The notes below the pieces were generated by a model. That model worked only from the letters and a program-made list of their open reading frames with translations, was not told the DNA's origin and made no database searches. Both the position numbers and the translations under genes were made by a program. From NCBI GenBank assembly GCA_023213395.1, contig CM041465.1, positions 93,999,741 to 94,063,740 of the forward strand: DNA of 64,000 nucleotides. Direction: 5' to 3'. The DNA is from Cycas panzhihuaensis (taxonomy: Eukaryota > Cycadophyta). Positions within the stretch are counted from its first letter, which is position 1, and every line of letters begins with the position of its first letter. Below are positions 44,085-56,610 of the stretch, one piece after another.

Positions 44085-46608
44085 TGAAACGCTTGCTATA
44101 GGGTGGTGTCCCTATATCTAGCAAAAGGGCATGAAATGTGCAAAACTAATTAAACTAGGCAGCAAGGACTTCACCTCGCAGGGCATCCGTGCACCAGAGC
44201 TTGGATTCGGGACTGCAAAGGTGCCTAGTTACTTCTAGGTAGCTGTGCAAAGCGAGGCCTTCCTACCCCTCGGATGGCCGGGAAGACGAGAAAGCGCCTG
44301 GCATGTTGCATCTTCTTAAGGTAATGAGAAGGCAACGAAATGGAAAGGCAAGCAAACTAACATATAGGCACAATCAAAAGGAGGATACAACAAGGGTAGC
44401 TCGAATACAATGTAAACAATCTAACTATGCTAAGTTAACCGATGTAGGAAACAATGCAAAATAAACATACATTCCTTTTCCCCTTTTTAATTCTTTACAC
44501 ATTCCTAACTATACAAGCAGATGTATAAAAGACAACAGTGTAAAAGAGATATGTAGGGAATAAGAAGAGTACCTGGGTCTAGTGCCCGAGTGGAGTGTTG
44601 CTCGTCCATTTAGTTCCTGCTCCTTTCTACTCCACTCGTTGTGCATGCAATGCCGGTCAGTGATAGTTGCCATAAGCAACCGAAGAGGGGCTAACTTACC
44701 TCCCTTTAAACATGCAAAAGCAAAAAATGGAAAAGAAGCAAAAGCATGAAATAATAAGGAATGCACCAAACATAGAACTAACATACAATAGGTTTCATTC
44801 CATGCGCAGCTCCACTAACACGAGATCCTGCAAGCAAGTTAGGAGAGTACCTCCCTCTCGGAAGAGAGGCCATAAAATACACCGAAGATACGTACTAAAA
44901 TCAAATAGAACTACATAAATCTACACTAAGCATCAATATGTAGCAAAGTAAAATGACAACATGCAATAAAACCCCGCCATCAGACACCATAAGCACACCT
45001 AAAAAGGAAAAGAGTATAGCCTCGGAATGGCTAACTCACCCATAAAGGATCTCTGCGGAACTCAAAAAGGAGAAATGGGCTGACAACAAGGTCATGGGGC
45101 AACAAACAGTAACAAAGAAGGGAGTAATAGAAAGGTTTGGGGCTTAGGTAGGGCCCAACACTGACATATGGAATTTCTAGAACCGGCATGGTAACGGGTT
45201 GCCAACGCTAGTTTTAACACCAAAACTAGATTCCCTAAATTCCCTTAACCTGATTCCTAAGAAGGCACTAAAGACAAAGGGAAAGAGGATAAGGGACGAA
45301 ACCCTTGGGGAGAAGGGCAGCAAGGGGGACAGAACCCCGCCTACCTCCCTCAAATCCTCTTTATATTACCCCTTTGCAACAGCCAACTAAGAAAGGGTTA
45401 AGAGGGATGATTTGAAAAAAATAGTAATGCCTCAAAAGAAAAAGGAAATGGTGCTAATCAAGTGCAATAACATAAAGCTATATAAACTAGAATTTTATTC
45501 ATCAAAACATAAAAGAAACAAGAACAACACAAATTGCAAGTAAGAGTAGAGAGTACCTTGTTGGGGGAGAATCAAACATAAGTTTGCTGTTAGGAAATAG
45601 CAGAAATAACCAACATACGGAGAATAATAGTGGCAGGTTTTTGCAAGAGTGAAGTGTAGAAATATCTTTGTAAGCTTGGAACCTTGGTAGTTGGTCCTTT
45701 TGAGGAGCTTTTGGTAGAAATCTTTCTTGAAACCTTGGTCACTTGCAAGAAGATGTAAGGCCTACTGTTGAGAGCTATGGGGGCAGCAATGGTCCCTAAA
45801 AATCTAGCCTGTAGCAGTATCTTCTCCTTTATGATAGTTACTGTGCATGTAGTGTATGTCTCTCTATGTAAAGTTTTAGTAGAAAAGTTAGAAAAATGGG
45901 CAAAAGATCTCAAAATAAGGAGGAAAATTCCCCTTTATCCCCTGTTCACTATTGGTGAACGTTGGGGATGTCAGGGCGACTCGAATCGACAGGCGCCACG
46001 TGGCAGTTCCCCGAAAAAAGTGGAAACTATCATGTGGTTTTCTTTTTTGAAATTCAAACAATGCATCTGCAAGAAACCCGGTGGTACTGCCAGACGCGAG
46101 TTTGCGCGAAGATTAGACTAGTAACAAAAAAAGGATAAAAATAGCAGAAATAAAGGTTTTGGAGCTGTTATTAAGGGTAAATCAAGCCTAAAACAGCAGG
46201 GGGAAACATCCAGATGATGGGCAAGTAGTTAGAGCAGTAAAACGGGTCTCAACCAAGGGATTAACCCGGCTTGGAGGAAACTGCAACCTAAGTAAACTGT
46301 CATAACATAGGTAGACATGACTGACTAAAACATCCCGAGAAGGTGTGGAGATGATGTGGGTGGCTGTGCACCATATGGGGTGTAGCATTCACTGAGGAAT
46401 GCCCTCTTTGTGAGTCGTCATAGGCTGATAGTATGATGTAAGCATATGCAATATGATCAGGCAAAGAAGTAATGCATGCAGGCAGGCATATGTCAAGTAG
46501 TCTACACTAAATAATCTCAATCAAGCATGAGCAGGGAGAAGTGAGAATGTATACCTAAACATACCTAGGTCGATGTGTCTCGAGTCCATTCCCAGTAGTT
46601 GGGAAATA
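44085..46608 (-). repeat. 5' LTR of Z (2524 bp)
   Basis: Starts TATTTCCC at 46608 (TG to TA), ends TTTCA at 44085. Aligns along its length with 30066-32590, with many single-base differences, mostly transitions. U5 island at about 44262-44290. GGTAC inverted motif remnant near 46065-46110. Confidence 0.92.
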
Positions 46609-46613
46609 GCTTG
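46609..46613. repeat. Target site duplication of Z, right copy
   Basis: GCTTG directly after the LTR start, identical to 30061-30065. Confidence 0.9.
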
Positions 46614-47470
46614 CTTAGTTGGTAGGTCGAGTTTATTTAATAGGTAGGTATTCGCAGGAAACAACCCTCATTCATCCATCGTGGACGAACTTAAGTTGCC
46701 CCCAGCGGGTCGAACACACGGCTTCTATCTGATCGAGCCATGGTCGACCCAAAAGAAGATTGTAGTCGACGTTTACATCAAGGACTACAATGTCAGTAAG
46801 GACAGTCTTTTCCTCGAGAGTGAGGAGGATTGAAACAAATCCCAATGGAGTCTTTTTGCTACCGTCATAGCCTTGGCATCGCCATGGAACAGGTTCCAAG
46901 GTGGAAATGCCAAGCTCTTACATAACGCATAAGGGCATGGTATTAACAGAAGAACCATTGTCAACAATGGTCCTTCGCAAGGTACAGTCTAGTATGTCAA
47001 TAGTGATGGTGAAAGGGAAGTTCCATTGGCGTTCCCTTTCACAAGCGAGGGGAAGGTCTTTAGGGTCAAAGGAAATGACGGGCTCATGGCTTTGGGTAAT
47101 ATCCAAACTGTGAATGGGTGCATCACCCAACCCTAAAGCTTCCAAAATGAGTATCTGTTGTTCAGGATAACTTCTCAAGACATCCATGATGGACATCCCG
47201 GTGGCCATGGTACAAAGCTTGTCAACGACGAAAAAGGCCTTCCCCTTCACCGTGAATTGAGGAAGGGCTCTCCTAAAATCGTAGTGACTTGGACGAATGG
47301 GAATAGCCTTGGGAAGTAACGGGACTTTTGGAAGGGAGGTTTATGGAAGAGGATCAGAGTGTGGAGCAGAAGAAGAGGCACCGGTTACCTCTTTAGTAGC
47401 TTGAGACTGAGTTAGGGCATATAGGGGGTGGCCTCAAGCATTTGGATCACCTTCTTTCCCTTATTTCAAT
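46614..47470 (-). pseudogene. X aspartic protease and linker
   Basis: Minus strand: linker FFVVDKLCTMATGMSIMDVL and LRSYPEQQILILEALGLGDA, then TIVDNGSSVNTMPLCVM, a TAA stop at 46918-46920, and in the same frame ELGIST...PVPWRCQGYDGSKKTPLG and DVNVDYNLLLGRPWLDQIEA. The single stop inside the domain is at a position where the homologues have CAG or AAG-like codons (Gln in Z), so a C-to-T change is likely. After 46672 the spacer towards RT begins and is cut by Z at 46609. Otherwise the domain is well kept. Confidence 0.83.
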
Positions 47471-48595
47471 ACCGCTAAGGTGAGGGAGTACAATGGTCGG
47501 GGGAACACAAGGAAGAAGACGAATCCCAAGCACCCTTCCCTTTATCATGTGAAAGATGGGAATTCAGAGATCTTCCCTGGTTTTAGTTGTTTTTGGGTTG
47601 AGCATTACGATCGTGCTCCCCGTGCTTGGGGAATGGATCCTTGTGGACCAGTTGGTCTAGGTTTGGCCTTGAGGCCCGTTTAGGAGATGAGTCACATTGT
47701 GGGGCATCCCTAGGATGTTGAGCCCTACAACGTGAGTTGTCATGGAAACACTCCCCATGAATAGAACACCACTCCTTCTCAAGCGAGGAATCAGGCTTCT
47801 TTACTTGGGAGGACTGGGTATTATCGCCCTTGGTGAGAGTAGCTTGAGTCTTGTTGGATTTGTTTATTAGAAGTGGATGATGAAGGAGCTTACAGTTTAA
47901 GTTCCTTCATCGTACGTTTGAATGAACATATAGCAGAAGTGAGTGGATCTAGGGTCTTCTTGGTCGAATGAGAAGAAGGCCTAGTGGACTATTGTGGTTT
48001 GGTCTCTTTAGTCTGGGGTCATACCTTACGACATTGTGAGGACTTAGGAGGCTTTTTTAATCCAGCCTAGATCTTAATAGCCTCAAGCACCAAGCACTTT
48101 ACGATGGCGGAATCACATGTGGTTGCCCCCATCTTAAGGACTTCCATATGGACTTCTGGGTGAAGTGTATTAACGAAGATATCCCTATTCAATTCCTCAG
48201 GTAAAGTAGCCTTAGTGGAATATAGGAGGTCATGAAATCACCACACAAAGTCATGATTCATCTCATCGTGACCTTGTTTAAGCAAAAGAAGGGATTTCAT
48301 TCCACTTTCAAATGGGTGAGCCACATTAAAATAGTTGATAAATTCATCCACAAGTTGCTGGAACAAGAAGATGGAATGGGCATGTAGGCAATAAAACCAT
48401 TTAAGGGCATCACCTTATAAGGAATGTGGAAATAATTTCATTAGTATGTGATCATAGGCCCAGTAATCTATACATGCCATAGAAAAACTACGGATGTGCT
48501 CTACTGGATCCTACGATGAAGTTCCATCAAACTTAGGAAGTTTGGGGGGATGATGTGGTAAGTTGGTTCTTGACACCTCAACAAAGAAGGGTGTC
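47471..48595 (-). pseudogene. gag: X gag, C-terminal part
   Basis: This is the gag portion downstream of the W insertion: the capsid end (about 48580-48230, with several frame breaks) and the segment around 48200-48060, then the zinc-knuckle-like cluster CSIHGECFHDNSRC near 47735-47780. Its upstream half continues at 55448. Similarity to Y (21880-22700) and Z (41900-42760) is clear at the nucleotide level. No open stretch is long, so this half is more decayed than Y's. Confidence 0.72.
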
Positions 48596-49676
48596 TGTTT
48601 CCCAGATTCTAGGAATAGATACGGAATGATCGACTCAGGTAAGTGTAGGTATGTTTCTCATCTTATTGTTGTTTTCTTTTGTGATGAGTACTTATTTGCA
48701 TGCTATGATTTTATAGATGGTCCTATTATCATCTACACCTATCTAGCCTATAATGACTATAGTAGGGGTACATTCCCAATAAGTGTGACACCCCGATGGC
48801 TATATCACTTCCTGCATTTTGCCTTACTCACCTTAAGACCCATTAGGTTCATGTCATGCTTGCCCGTGTGATGACCCATCGTCGTTTGGTTGACTTGTCG
48901 CACCTTTGAGTCTTATTGTTGCTTCCTGTGGCTCATTTGTCTGCTTATCTACCTCTAGGAAGGTGGGCCCGCCCCCTACTAGCCTCCTAGGTCACTAGTC
49001 CACAGCCCAGGCTAGCTGTTTGGGCTAGTTTTGGCCTTTGGTCCTGCACCATGGTAGATTTTGTAGTACTGCGAAGTTTACCATGGTACCGTAAAGTTTA
49101 CTGTGGTGCAACTGTCATGACTTGTTTTTAAAAACTGTCGTGGCAATTCTCGCATTTATTACAGAATTATCATTTGTCTTACGACTCAACTCACTACCAC
49201 TTGAGCCCTAATCACTTGATTAGGGTTGGGGCTAGGTATTTAAGTCTTACCCAACTCATTTTTAGGATCTTTTTTGACTTATTTTAGAAGGATCACAAGG
49301 AAAAACGTCTTGCTATCTGCTATCTCCTGCTATTCTACAGTTGTTCTAGGACCTGCAACCACTCTCCAGTGCCTAGCTCTCCTTTGGTTCGGGCCAGACA
49401 TCTTCATGCCTTGCACGCCTTAGAGAGAGCCTCCTTGAGGAGTTTCCAAGATGTCTTTACCCAGGCAGCCATTAAGCGGTCTCAAGTGCAGGACTTTCCT
49501 TCAGCCATCTTAGCAGGGACTCCATACCCATCGCCTACGCCTTTTCTTCAGATTTCTCAGCCTCTTCTCAGTAGGTTTTGACAGAGGCAAATGCCTCCCA
49601 TCTTTTCCAAAGGTATTTATTGGTTTAAGGTCTTTCTTTGCCTAGTTTATGCTCAGTTTTGCATGGTTTATTGTCG
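48596..49676 (+). repeat. 5' LTR of W, first 1081 bp only
   Basis: Starts TGTTTCCCAG and follows the 3' LTR (52772-53815) to about 49676, where the match stops and the antisense PMD exon begins. The GGTACC inverted motif lies at about 49050-49110 and a telobox near 49220-49230. The remaining 1.6 kb of the LTR was lost in the deletion. Confidence 0.83.
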
Positions 49677-51245
49677 CCTCTTTGGATCTCCTCACAACTG
49701 TAGCCCTGCAGCCCTCGCCACCGCCCCCGCTCTCCTCTACAACCCCTAATGGGCATGCCTCTTCGCTGGCAATCCCTGATGGCCCTACTGCTCCTCCTGC
49801 TATCCCTAATGGGCCTACCTCTCCTATAGGTCATGACGGGCTGGCCCTATCTCCTCCATCTCCATCATCATCATCATCACCTGGGAGCACCCCTGCTCTA
49901 CCTACCTCATCGTCACTCTCCCACCTCATTGCCCTATACGGATCTACCACATAATCCATCATAGTGAGGAGGTTTAGTGATGTAGCCTCCACTGAACATC
50001 AGACATGGGCCTGGTCCTCTATCCCCCTCAGCCTGGTCTACCACCTATGGACCATCAGGGCCCACTCTGCAATGGGGTGTGGTCCCCCAGCTGGTGCCAC
50101 TGCTCCAAAATAATCAAAGAACCAACACTGTAGCAATGTGTTATATGATAGTTCTCCCCTGCCTATCATCCTGATAACATCTAGCTATGTGATGTGGTTC
50201 GCCGCTATTAGGGTGGCCCAATCCATCCTCTCGTTGGCCTCACAATAACGCACTACATCCATCCATCCCCCAGGGATGTCCCTATAGTTCTATTTCTAGG
50301 AAATTTGGAATAGAATGCACAATGTGATGAGCTTCCTCACACGAGGAACTCTGGACATAACCATGGTCTGGAGAGGAACCCCTCTCCTCTCCCATCTATC
50401 TCGCCTGTGAAAACACTCATCGCCTCCTCGTGTGCTACCTCATTACTAGGCGCTCCTAAGCAACCGCCTCCCACCACCAAGATTCTAATATCTGCCTAAT
50501 ATCCCTTGGTATCACTGTCATGTCTCCCACCTACAGTAGGTGTAAAATGTACCTCCTCCAGTCCCAATGTGATACTATATCAACTAACAGTCCCTGGTTC
50601 GACATGTATTGAGGTGTCTTTAGGGCCTTCAACAGGCCACATCTCTGTAGGATCCCCTTGTCCTCCCTGGACATCATCTCAATGAAGCTAAGCATCGTCA
50701 TCCCTACATTTTCGTGGTTATCTACCGTGATAACATCCTACAAGCACCACAAAACTAGTAAAAAATAAGCTTATGTCATCTCTCTACCCTTCCGACTATC
50801 TCTTGGCTCTGCCTGATCGAGATTCGGGGCTTGCCGACCCCCCGTCTTCTTTTTTCTGTAGGTTTGCCTTTGTACTGCACTAAACTCCATGGTACCATAG
50901 AGTTTAGCTCAGGTCTCATGGCGATCAGGGCCCTGCGGTAAAGATCGCGGCACCGCGATCTTTACTGGGGTATGAATGGCACCCCCCCGAAAGAGGGAGG
51001 GTTCTGCCTAAAAAAAATAAAAATTTCCTTATGGGTGGACCCCTGTGGGGCTCACCGGGACTAGGGCTGCCTAATGCCCAGGTCCCCCCCTCTTTCTAGG
51101 TCTAATTCAGACTCCAAGAGGTTACTATTTGCCCATATAGGGCCTAAAACTACATAGAAATCAACAAAAAGCACTGAAATTAAAACTTCGAAATGGGATG
51201 GGTCCTCTAGGATCCACTCACTGGATCCAGCCTGGCCGTCACCAT
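49677..51245 (-). pseudogene. W antisense PMD gene, exon 1 and most of exon 2
   Basis: Exon 1 is 51245-51222 (24 nt, MVTARLDP) with a GTGAGT donor. Intron 1 is 51221-50738 (484 bp, ending TTGTAG). Exon 2 starts at 50737 with DVITVDNHENVGMTMLSFIE in phase 0 and keeps LLVDIVSHWDWRRYI before a stop. Further down RGGLSYS-like (in antisense of about 50145) and the Asp/Gly-rich linker are visible to 49677, where a deletion joins it to the LTR. Exon 3 and intron 2 are gone. Strand is again opposite to the aRNH of the same element. Confidence 0.74.
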
Positions 51246-51404
51246 CTCACTCTGATGGTCTCGATGACTATGTCTGTGCTCCAATCCAACGATCTAATCT
51301 CCCTCGGCATGCCTTCGTAGTCGGGTAGCGCTCCGCTACGTGAGGAAATAGCTCTGGATTCCCTCGAGAGCCAGTTAAAATGAATCTGTTTTCTGTCGAA
51401 TTTC

Positions 51405-51412
51405 CTTATATA
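51405..51412 (-). promoter_or_regulatory. TATA box of the W antisense PMD gene
   Basis: On the minus strand CTATATAAGG, 160 bp before the exon 1 ATG. Same block as in X, Y and Z. Confidence 0.6.
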
Positions 51413-51873
51413 GGCAGGGGCCCCGACGGGCACTGTCTCTATTTTTACTCTTGTGACAGCCATTTAGACCATCATGTTTCCTTGATCACCTTTATCTTTT
51501 GGCCCTGTCTCCCATTGCACTCCTTTAGCATCCTTTTTTCTCTTTCTTGTGAGTGCATTTATGGCACCTCATCATTACACTTTTTCACAGGGCCCTTCTA
51601 TCTCGTTTTATGTGCCACCCCTGTGCATACCTGAGTTTATACTCATTTGGCTCATTTTGGCATCATAGACCCATTTCCGTAGCTCCTTTCTGCCACTGGT
51701 GTCTTTAGAGGGAATGCTCCCCCCATCTGGGGGCATGTTTTGCTTCCCAAAGCAACCTTTAGTATCCCAAGGTATCTCTTTCTACCTGCTCTCAAGTAGT
51801 GGTCAGACTGCTTGCTCTCGTCCTTAGGTAGCCTCATTGTTAGGTCCACCTACCCTTCACGGCCACTTATTAC

Positions 51874-52326
51874 TTGCCTTTCGAGCCTCTCTTTTGCTCC
51901 ATTATTGTTTATTATTACCAGGACTTTGTGTCATCCATGTCTCTTTACACTTTTACCGACGGCAGAAGCTGTAGTAACCCAAGACCTTCTGCTGCCGCTT
52001 GGATCCTTTGCAGCCCCTCCGGACACGATTTCCTATGCTCTAGGATCTTCCTCCTAGAGGCTACCAATAATGAAGTCGAGTATACAGCTATTATTGAAGC
52101 CCTCACTGATGCTCTCTGTTTCCATCACAGACCTATTATTTTGCTTTGCGACTCTCAGGTTGTGGTGTCTCATCTCACCCAGGTTTACCAGGTGCAATGC
52201 CCTCACCTGAGAACCCTTGCTTCGACTGCCAGATCTCTCCTGGCTTGCTTCCCATCTATTGACATTTGGCACATTCCTCGGGCCCTCAATGGTGAGGCAG
52301 ATAGTCTCGTTTGCCTTATCCTTTAG
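51874..52326 (+). CDS. W archaeal-type RNase H, uninterrupted domain
   Basis: An open stretch of 150 codons carries the complete domain: FTDGRSCSNPRPSAAAWIL, FLLEATNNEVEYTAIIEAL, LLCDSQVVVSHLTQVYQ and HIPRALNGEADSLVCLIL. All four acidic positions of the RNase H active site are present (Asp in FTDG, Glu in NEVEY, Asp in CDSQ, Asp in GEAD), in contrast to X, Y and Z. It would remove RNA from RNA-DNA hybrids in the particle. The true start is uncertain: in the full element this domain may be translated from a spliced or longer reading, and I chose the open stretch from 51874. The enclosing element has no gag or RT, so expression is unlikely. Confidence 0.75.
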   Translation: MPFEPLFCSIIVYYYQDFVSSMSLYTFTDGRSCSNPRPSAAAWILCSPSGHDFLCSRIFLLEATNNEVEYTAIIEALTDALCFHHRPIILLCDSQVVVSHLTQVYQVQCPHLRTLASTARSLLACFPSIDIWHIPRALNGEADSLVCLIL

Positions 52327-52771
52327 TGCCACCTTCCTCTTCTTGCTGACCATCCCTAAGGCTTGTCTGGTCGCTCTGTCACCCAAGCCCCAGGTCGTCA
52401 TGCGCTTTGCCTTGCGATCCATTCATATCTCCAAAACTAGCCGCTGATAAAGATAAACTATGTCGACTACCAGTTCTATTCACTCATCTCTCCTACTTGG
52501 TTATGCATATTTCTTTGCATCTTTTATGGTGGGGGTAGCCCCCTCACCCTTCGTGTTTTCCAGTCAACTTTTGGGTGGCGCATAGGCAACCCCTATGCTT
52601 CCTTCACCTCTACCTTCATATCCACGTGCTCTGTCACGACACTCGTCGGCACCCTTGACTACTGTTATGATCTTGATTTATATATCTTCATACACGCACA
52701 TCGATAGTGGTGTTGCCAGCATTCACCATCGCACCATGCTTCCGAGGCCGAGGCTCGCTACCATAAGGCAG
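52327..52771 (+). other. W spacer between aRNH and 3' LTR
   Basis: No gene. Aligns with the spacers of X, Y and Z. The tract before the LTR reads ACCATAAGGCAG, a degraded polypurine tract. Confidence 0.55.
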
Positions 52772-55447
52772 TGTTTCCCGACTTCCGGGAATGGATATAG
52801 AGCGATTGACTCAGGTAAGTACAGGTATGTTTCTCATCATATTATTATTTTCTTTTGTGATAAGTACTTGTTTGCATGCTATGATTTCATAGATGGTCTT
52901 GTTGTCATCTATACCTATCTAACCTCGACATTCCCAGTGAGTGTGACACACTGGTGCCAATATCACTTCCTGAATTCTGCCCTACTCATCTTAAGACCCA
53001 TTAGGTTCATGTCATGCTCGCTCGTGTGATGACCCATCATCGTTTGGTTGACTTGTCATACCTTTGAGTCTCATTGTTGCTTCTTGTGGCTCATTTGTCT
53101 ACTTGTCTACCTCTCAGGGTGGGCCGCCCGCCAGCCTCCTAGGTCACTGGTCCACAGCCCAGGTTGCTTGTTTGGGCTAGTTTTGGCCTCTAGTCCCACA
53201 TCCTGGTAGATTTCACGGTACCGCAAAGTTTACTGCGGTGCAACTGTCGTGACTTATTTTTAAAAACTACCATGGCAATTCTCGCATTTATTATGGAATT
53301 GCCACGTGTTTCACAACTCAACTCACTGCCACCTGAGCCCTAATCACTCGATTAGGGTTGGGGCTGGATATTTAAGTCTTACCCAACTCATTTTTAGGAT
53401 CTTTTTTTACTTATTTTAGAAGGATTACAAGGAAAAACGCCCTAATGTCTGATGTCTCTTGCTGCTCTACTATTGTTCCAGGACCTGCAACCACTCTCTA
53501 ACACCCAGCTCTCCTTTGGTTTGGTTGTGACATCTTCACAGCCCCTTGCACGCCTTGGAGAGGGCCTCCTTGAGGAGTTTCCAGGACCTCTTTGCCTAGG
53601 TAGACATCAAGCGGTCTCAGGTGCAGGACTTTCCTTCAGCCATCTTAGCAGGGACTCCATACCTGCTACTCTACAACTTTTCTTCAGATTTCTCAGCCTC
53701 TTCTCAATAGGTTTTGATAGAGGTAAATGTCTCCCATCTTTTCCAAAGGTATTTATTGGTCTAAGGTCTTTCCTTGCCCAGTTTATGCTTAGTTTTGTAT
53801 GGTTTATTCTAGCTTGTCTTGTCTTGCTTTTGGAGGTTACTTCTTGCCTTTGTCTTGGATTGTTTCCCCTACTGTTTAGGCTTCTTTTCCTACATTCCAC
53901 ACCTAGGACAGTGGCCAAAGAGGGTTACATAAGGTTTGGGATAGAGCTGGGTGGATTCTGCACCAGCCTCATGCTCCCTAAGAGGCTTCCGCCCTCCAAA
54001 CCTTCCTCTTTACCCCCGTGTTACTCCTAGAGTAGGGCTAAGGGTTAGAAGCCTATTTCTAGCTACTGGAATCAACATTTGCACTGGTTGCAACACTGGT
54101 TTGCAGGGCTATATCTTCCATCCAGGCAATGCATAAGCCCTGGCTACTTGTCCCTAGCTCAACCTTGCTCTTAGCAACCTGGTTTGCTTCCTATAGCACT
54201 CTAGTTTGTTGAGGATCTCTTTGAGCTTCCTTGAACTTTTGTTGTTTCCATTTGTAGCCCTTTGTACAGCCCTATCCTCACTGCCTTGTGGCTTCTTGAG
54301 GGGAGGTAAGGTTGCTCCTTGTGGGAGGTGGACCACTCCAAGGCTTACCAACTTATCCACCATTCATTTGGATAGTTTCCATCATAGTTTATTATTGCAA
54401 TCTTATGGTTCATAAATGCTAACATATATGTATAGAGGCTTATGTTTGGTACATACATACATGTGTTATTGGGATTCCACTTTGTATTGCTAGCACCCTT
54501 TCTCCAGAAAGTGATATTCTCACTCTCATAGGTACGTGGAGGACGCAAAGGACTCATCCATTTTCCTCTCTCGGGTAAGTGTATGTACTCATATTTATTG
54601 TAGCACTTCATTTGATGTTATTGCTATCCTTTTTTCCTTTCTTAGCACTCTTATGTCGCTTCCGGGGAAGGTAAGGAAGCCCCACGCTTTGCCCTACCAT
54701 GACCCCTCTCTTTCGCCGTGCTTCATAGAGCAATCTTGGACACCTTGTGGGAACGTTGTCATTTCAATTGTGTCTTCATCCCAGGTATGTGCCTTCGCTT
54801 CATTTTTATTCTCTTTCCTTTAGAAGTTATTGCTCGGTAGTAATTAGATCACTTAAAAGGAAAAAGGAAATTGATTCTTCTTTTGGTTTATATTCAGCTT
54901 AGCACCTTCGTACATCGCATCTATTATAGGAAAAGGTTTCAGGAAGATTTTTTTTCCCAACCTTTGCCCTTTAGTTTGTAAGCTTTGCCCTTGCCATCTT
55001 AGCTTGCATTGGTTTTGCTCTGTTTTCTTGCATGCCTTTGGCACCGTCACCCTTCTTGATTACTCTTCACATTTCCCCTTGGTTTCCTCCACTCATCTGA
55101 GCAACCAAGGGACCCTCAACTGTAGGTTATTCACATACTTATTTCCCTCTACTATGGGGAACCCTTGAGGGTTTCTCTCCCTTCCCTTCTGGCCATCTAA
55201 GGGTGGGAGGACCCTTCTTCAAGATCCATCCCGGCTACTCTTCTACTTCCTCTTTTCCTAATGGAAGTGGGAAACTGCCTTTTGATAGCTAGGTACCATC
55301 TACATATCCCGAACTCATGCTCTGGTGCATAGGGCGCCCTGCATGGTATTTGCCTTGCTTGTAGTTTCTTATCTGCACCTGATAGTGCCATTGATCACCC
55401 TTATTATTCCTACTCAGTTAGGTAGCTATCCTGTAGACGTGCATCCA
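52772..55447 (+). repeat. 3' LTR of W (2676 bp)
   Basis: Starts TGTTTCCCGACTTCCGGG and ends GTGCATCCA. GGTACC motif near 53205-53245. TTAGGGTT telobox at 53352-53359, followed by TATTTAAG (53369-53376) as a possible TATA box. The U5 island appears in this orientation near 55181-55215. No protein coding. Confidence 0.87.
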
Positions 55448-56610
55448 ATGTCAATCTATAATCTATGAAGGGGCATGCCCTCGACTGGACTATAGGATCG
55501 ATAAATGATGTAGGAGATAATGGACAAGGAATAGATGGGGGTGATAGACCCATCCCTCCTTGAGGAAATATCCCTTGCTGAAAAGGGACTTGAGGGTAAG
55601 TGCCTTGAAAGGAAGTTAGGTTTCCTTGCAAAGGCATAGTGTAAGGAGCTATGCAGGATGGAGGAAAGGAAGGGTGTGGAACCAGGTTTTTTCCATATAG
55701 GCTGCTGGTGGGTGGCGTAACCCTATATAGATGTAACAGGTCCATCTCGTAAGCTAGAATATGGTTCCCTTTACCATGCCCCCAAGGCTGAGATGTATAG
55801 TCTGGGGGCACGTAAAGAGAAGAACCATTAGGTTGAATTTGGGTATGCGTGGGAGCAGATCCCACATGACTAGTAGTAGGTGTGTTAGTAAGACCTCTAG
55901 GCCTACTAGGAAATACGTGCACCACATTAGGAAGTGGCGTATTAGCTTGACTAGGGAAAGGTATGCTAACCCCAAGCTGGGAGAAAGACATACCACGAGA
56001 GGGTCTCAAAGAGTTGGGACCATGATGAGGAATAGAAGGTGCAATAGACGTCCCTAAGGTAGATGTAGAAATTGAGCGGCACAGATGTGTAAGCACAAAG
56101 GGGTTACTTGTTGTGGGAGGTGTAGATGTGGATGAAGACGGTGGGACAGGTGCGGATGAGGAGGATAGCCCACTACGCAAGACATCTTCAAACCATCTAG
56201 GACGTGATTGAAGATTAGCAGCCTGAAAGCACTCACTAAGGGCTTCAACCACATTAGCAGGAGGGGTGTCTACATGATCGTAGGAGGTAGACGAGACCTC
56301 ATATGAAGTAGACCCCTTAGGGTGCTCCTCATAAGAATCACAAACTGGGTGGTGAATCTAGAGAGGAAATGGACCCTCTACTCCATGAGTAAAGGGATGG
56401 GCATCAAGTGGGTGATGTTGATTACCCAGATAGTAAATAGGATCGTCACCCTCTTGGGTGGATCCCGGAATGAATGTGGGGAACTCATGAGCTCCCAAAG
56501 CAAAGGTATGATAGGCCCAATCTGAAGGGTATCCTTCCATTTTCAAATCAGGATCTGACGATGAAAGAAGATGATATGAAGGGTCTTCTAATAATGGAGG
56601 CAAACCATAT
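55448..56610 (-). pseudogene. gag: X gag, N-terminal part
   Basis: Minus strand from about 56610: PPLLEDPSYHLLSSSDPDL, MEGYPSDWAYHTFALGAHEF, then a long open stretch (56252-55448 and beyond into W) with MVEALSECFQAANLQSRPRW, FSQLGVSIPFPSQANTPLP and a Pro/Ser/Thr-rich region ending at IDYRLT. This N-terminal extension, with many Ser/Pro/Thr residues, precedes the capsid, which lies in 47471-48595 beyond W. The ATG used in Z is not intact. Confidence 0.8.

Larger units (their letters stand above)
30066..46608 (-). mobile_element. Element Z: structurally complete 16.5 kb Tat-type retrotransposon
   Basis: Z has two LTRs of almost identical length (2524 and 2525 bp) in direct orientation, a PBS at 44066-44083, gag, protease, RT, RNase H, integrase, the antisense PMD gene and aRNH between them, and a perfect 5-bp target duplication GCTTG (30061-30065 and 46609-46613). 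The flanking sequence is the protease-to-RT spacer of X: Z's own copy of that spacer reads through at about 40825, where X is interrupted. The 5' LTR begins TA instead of TG, a single change. Z is coding-dead by many stops and frameshifts, but it is the best template in the window for the family's layout. Confidence 0.93.
48596..55447 (+). mobile_element. Element W: deletion derivative of the same family, inserted in opposite orientation in X gag
   Basis: W is the only clear plus-strand member. It keeps the first 1081 bp of its 5' LTR, then passes directly into the antisense PMD gene, aRNH and a full 3' LTR (52772-55447). The second half of the 5' LTR, gag and pol are missing, so one deletion from within the LTR to the PMD exon explains the structure. 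Both LTR starts read TGTTTCCC. The flanks are GTGTC (48591-48595) and ATGTC (55448-55452), a target duplication with one change. X's gag resumes on both sides. Confidence 0.87.

Noticed and set aside
55448-56603. The Pro/Ser/Thr-rich N-terminal reading as an envelope-like or mucin-like host protein
   Set aside because: It is continuous with retrotransposon gag in Z and Y, with the capsid following.
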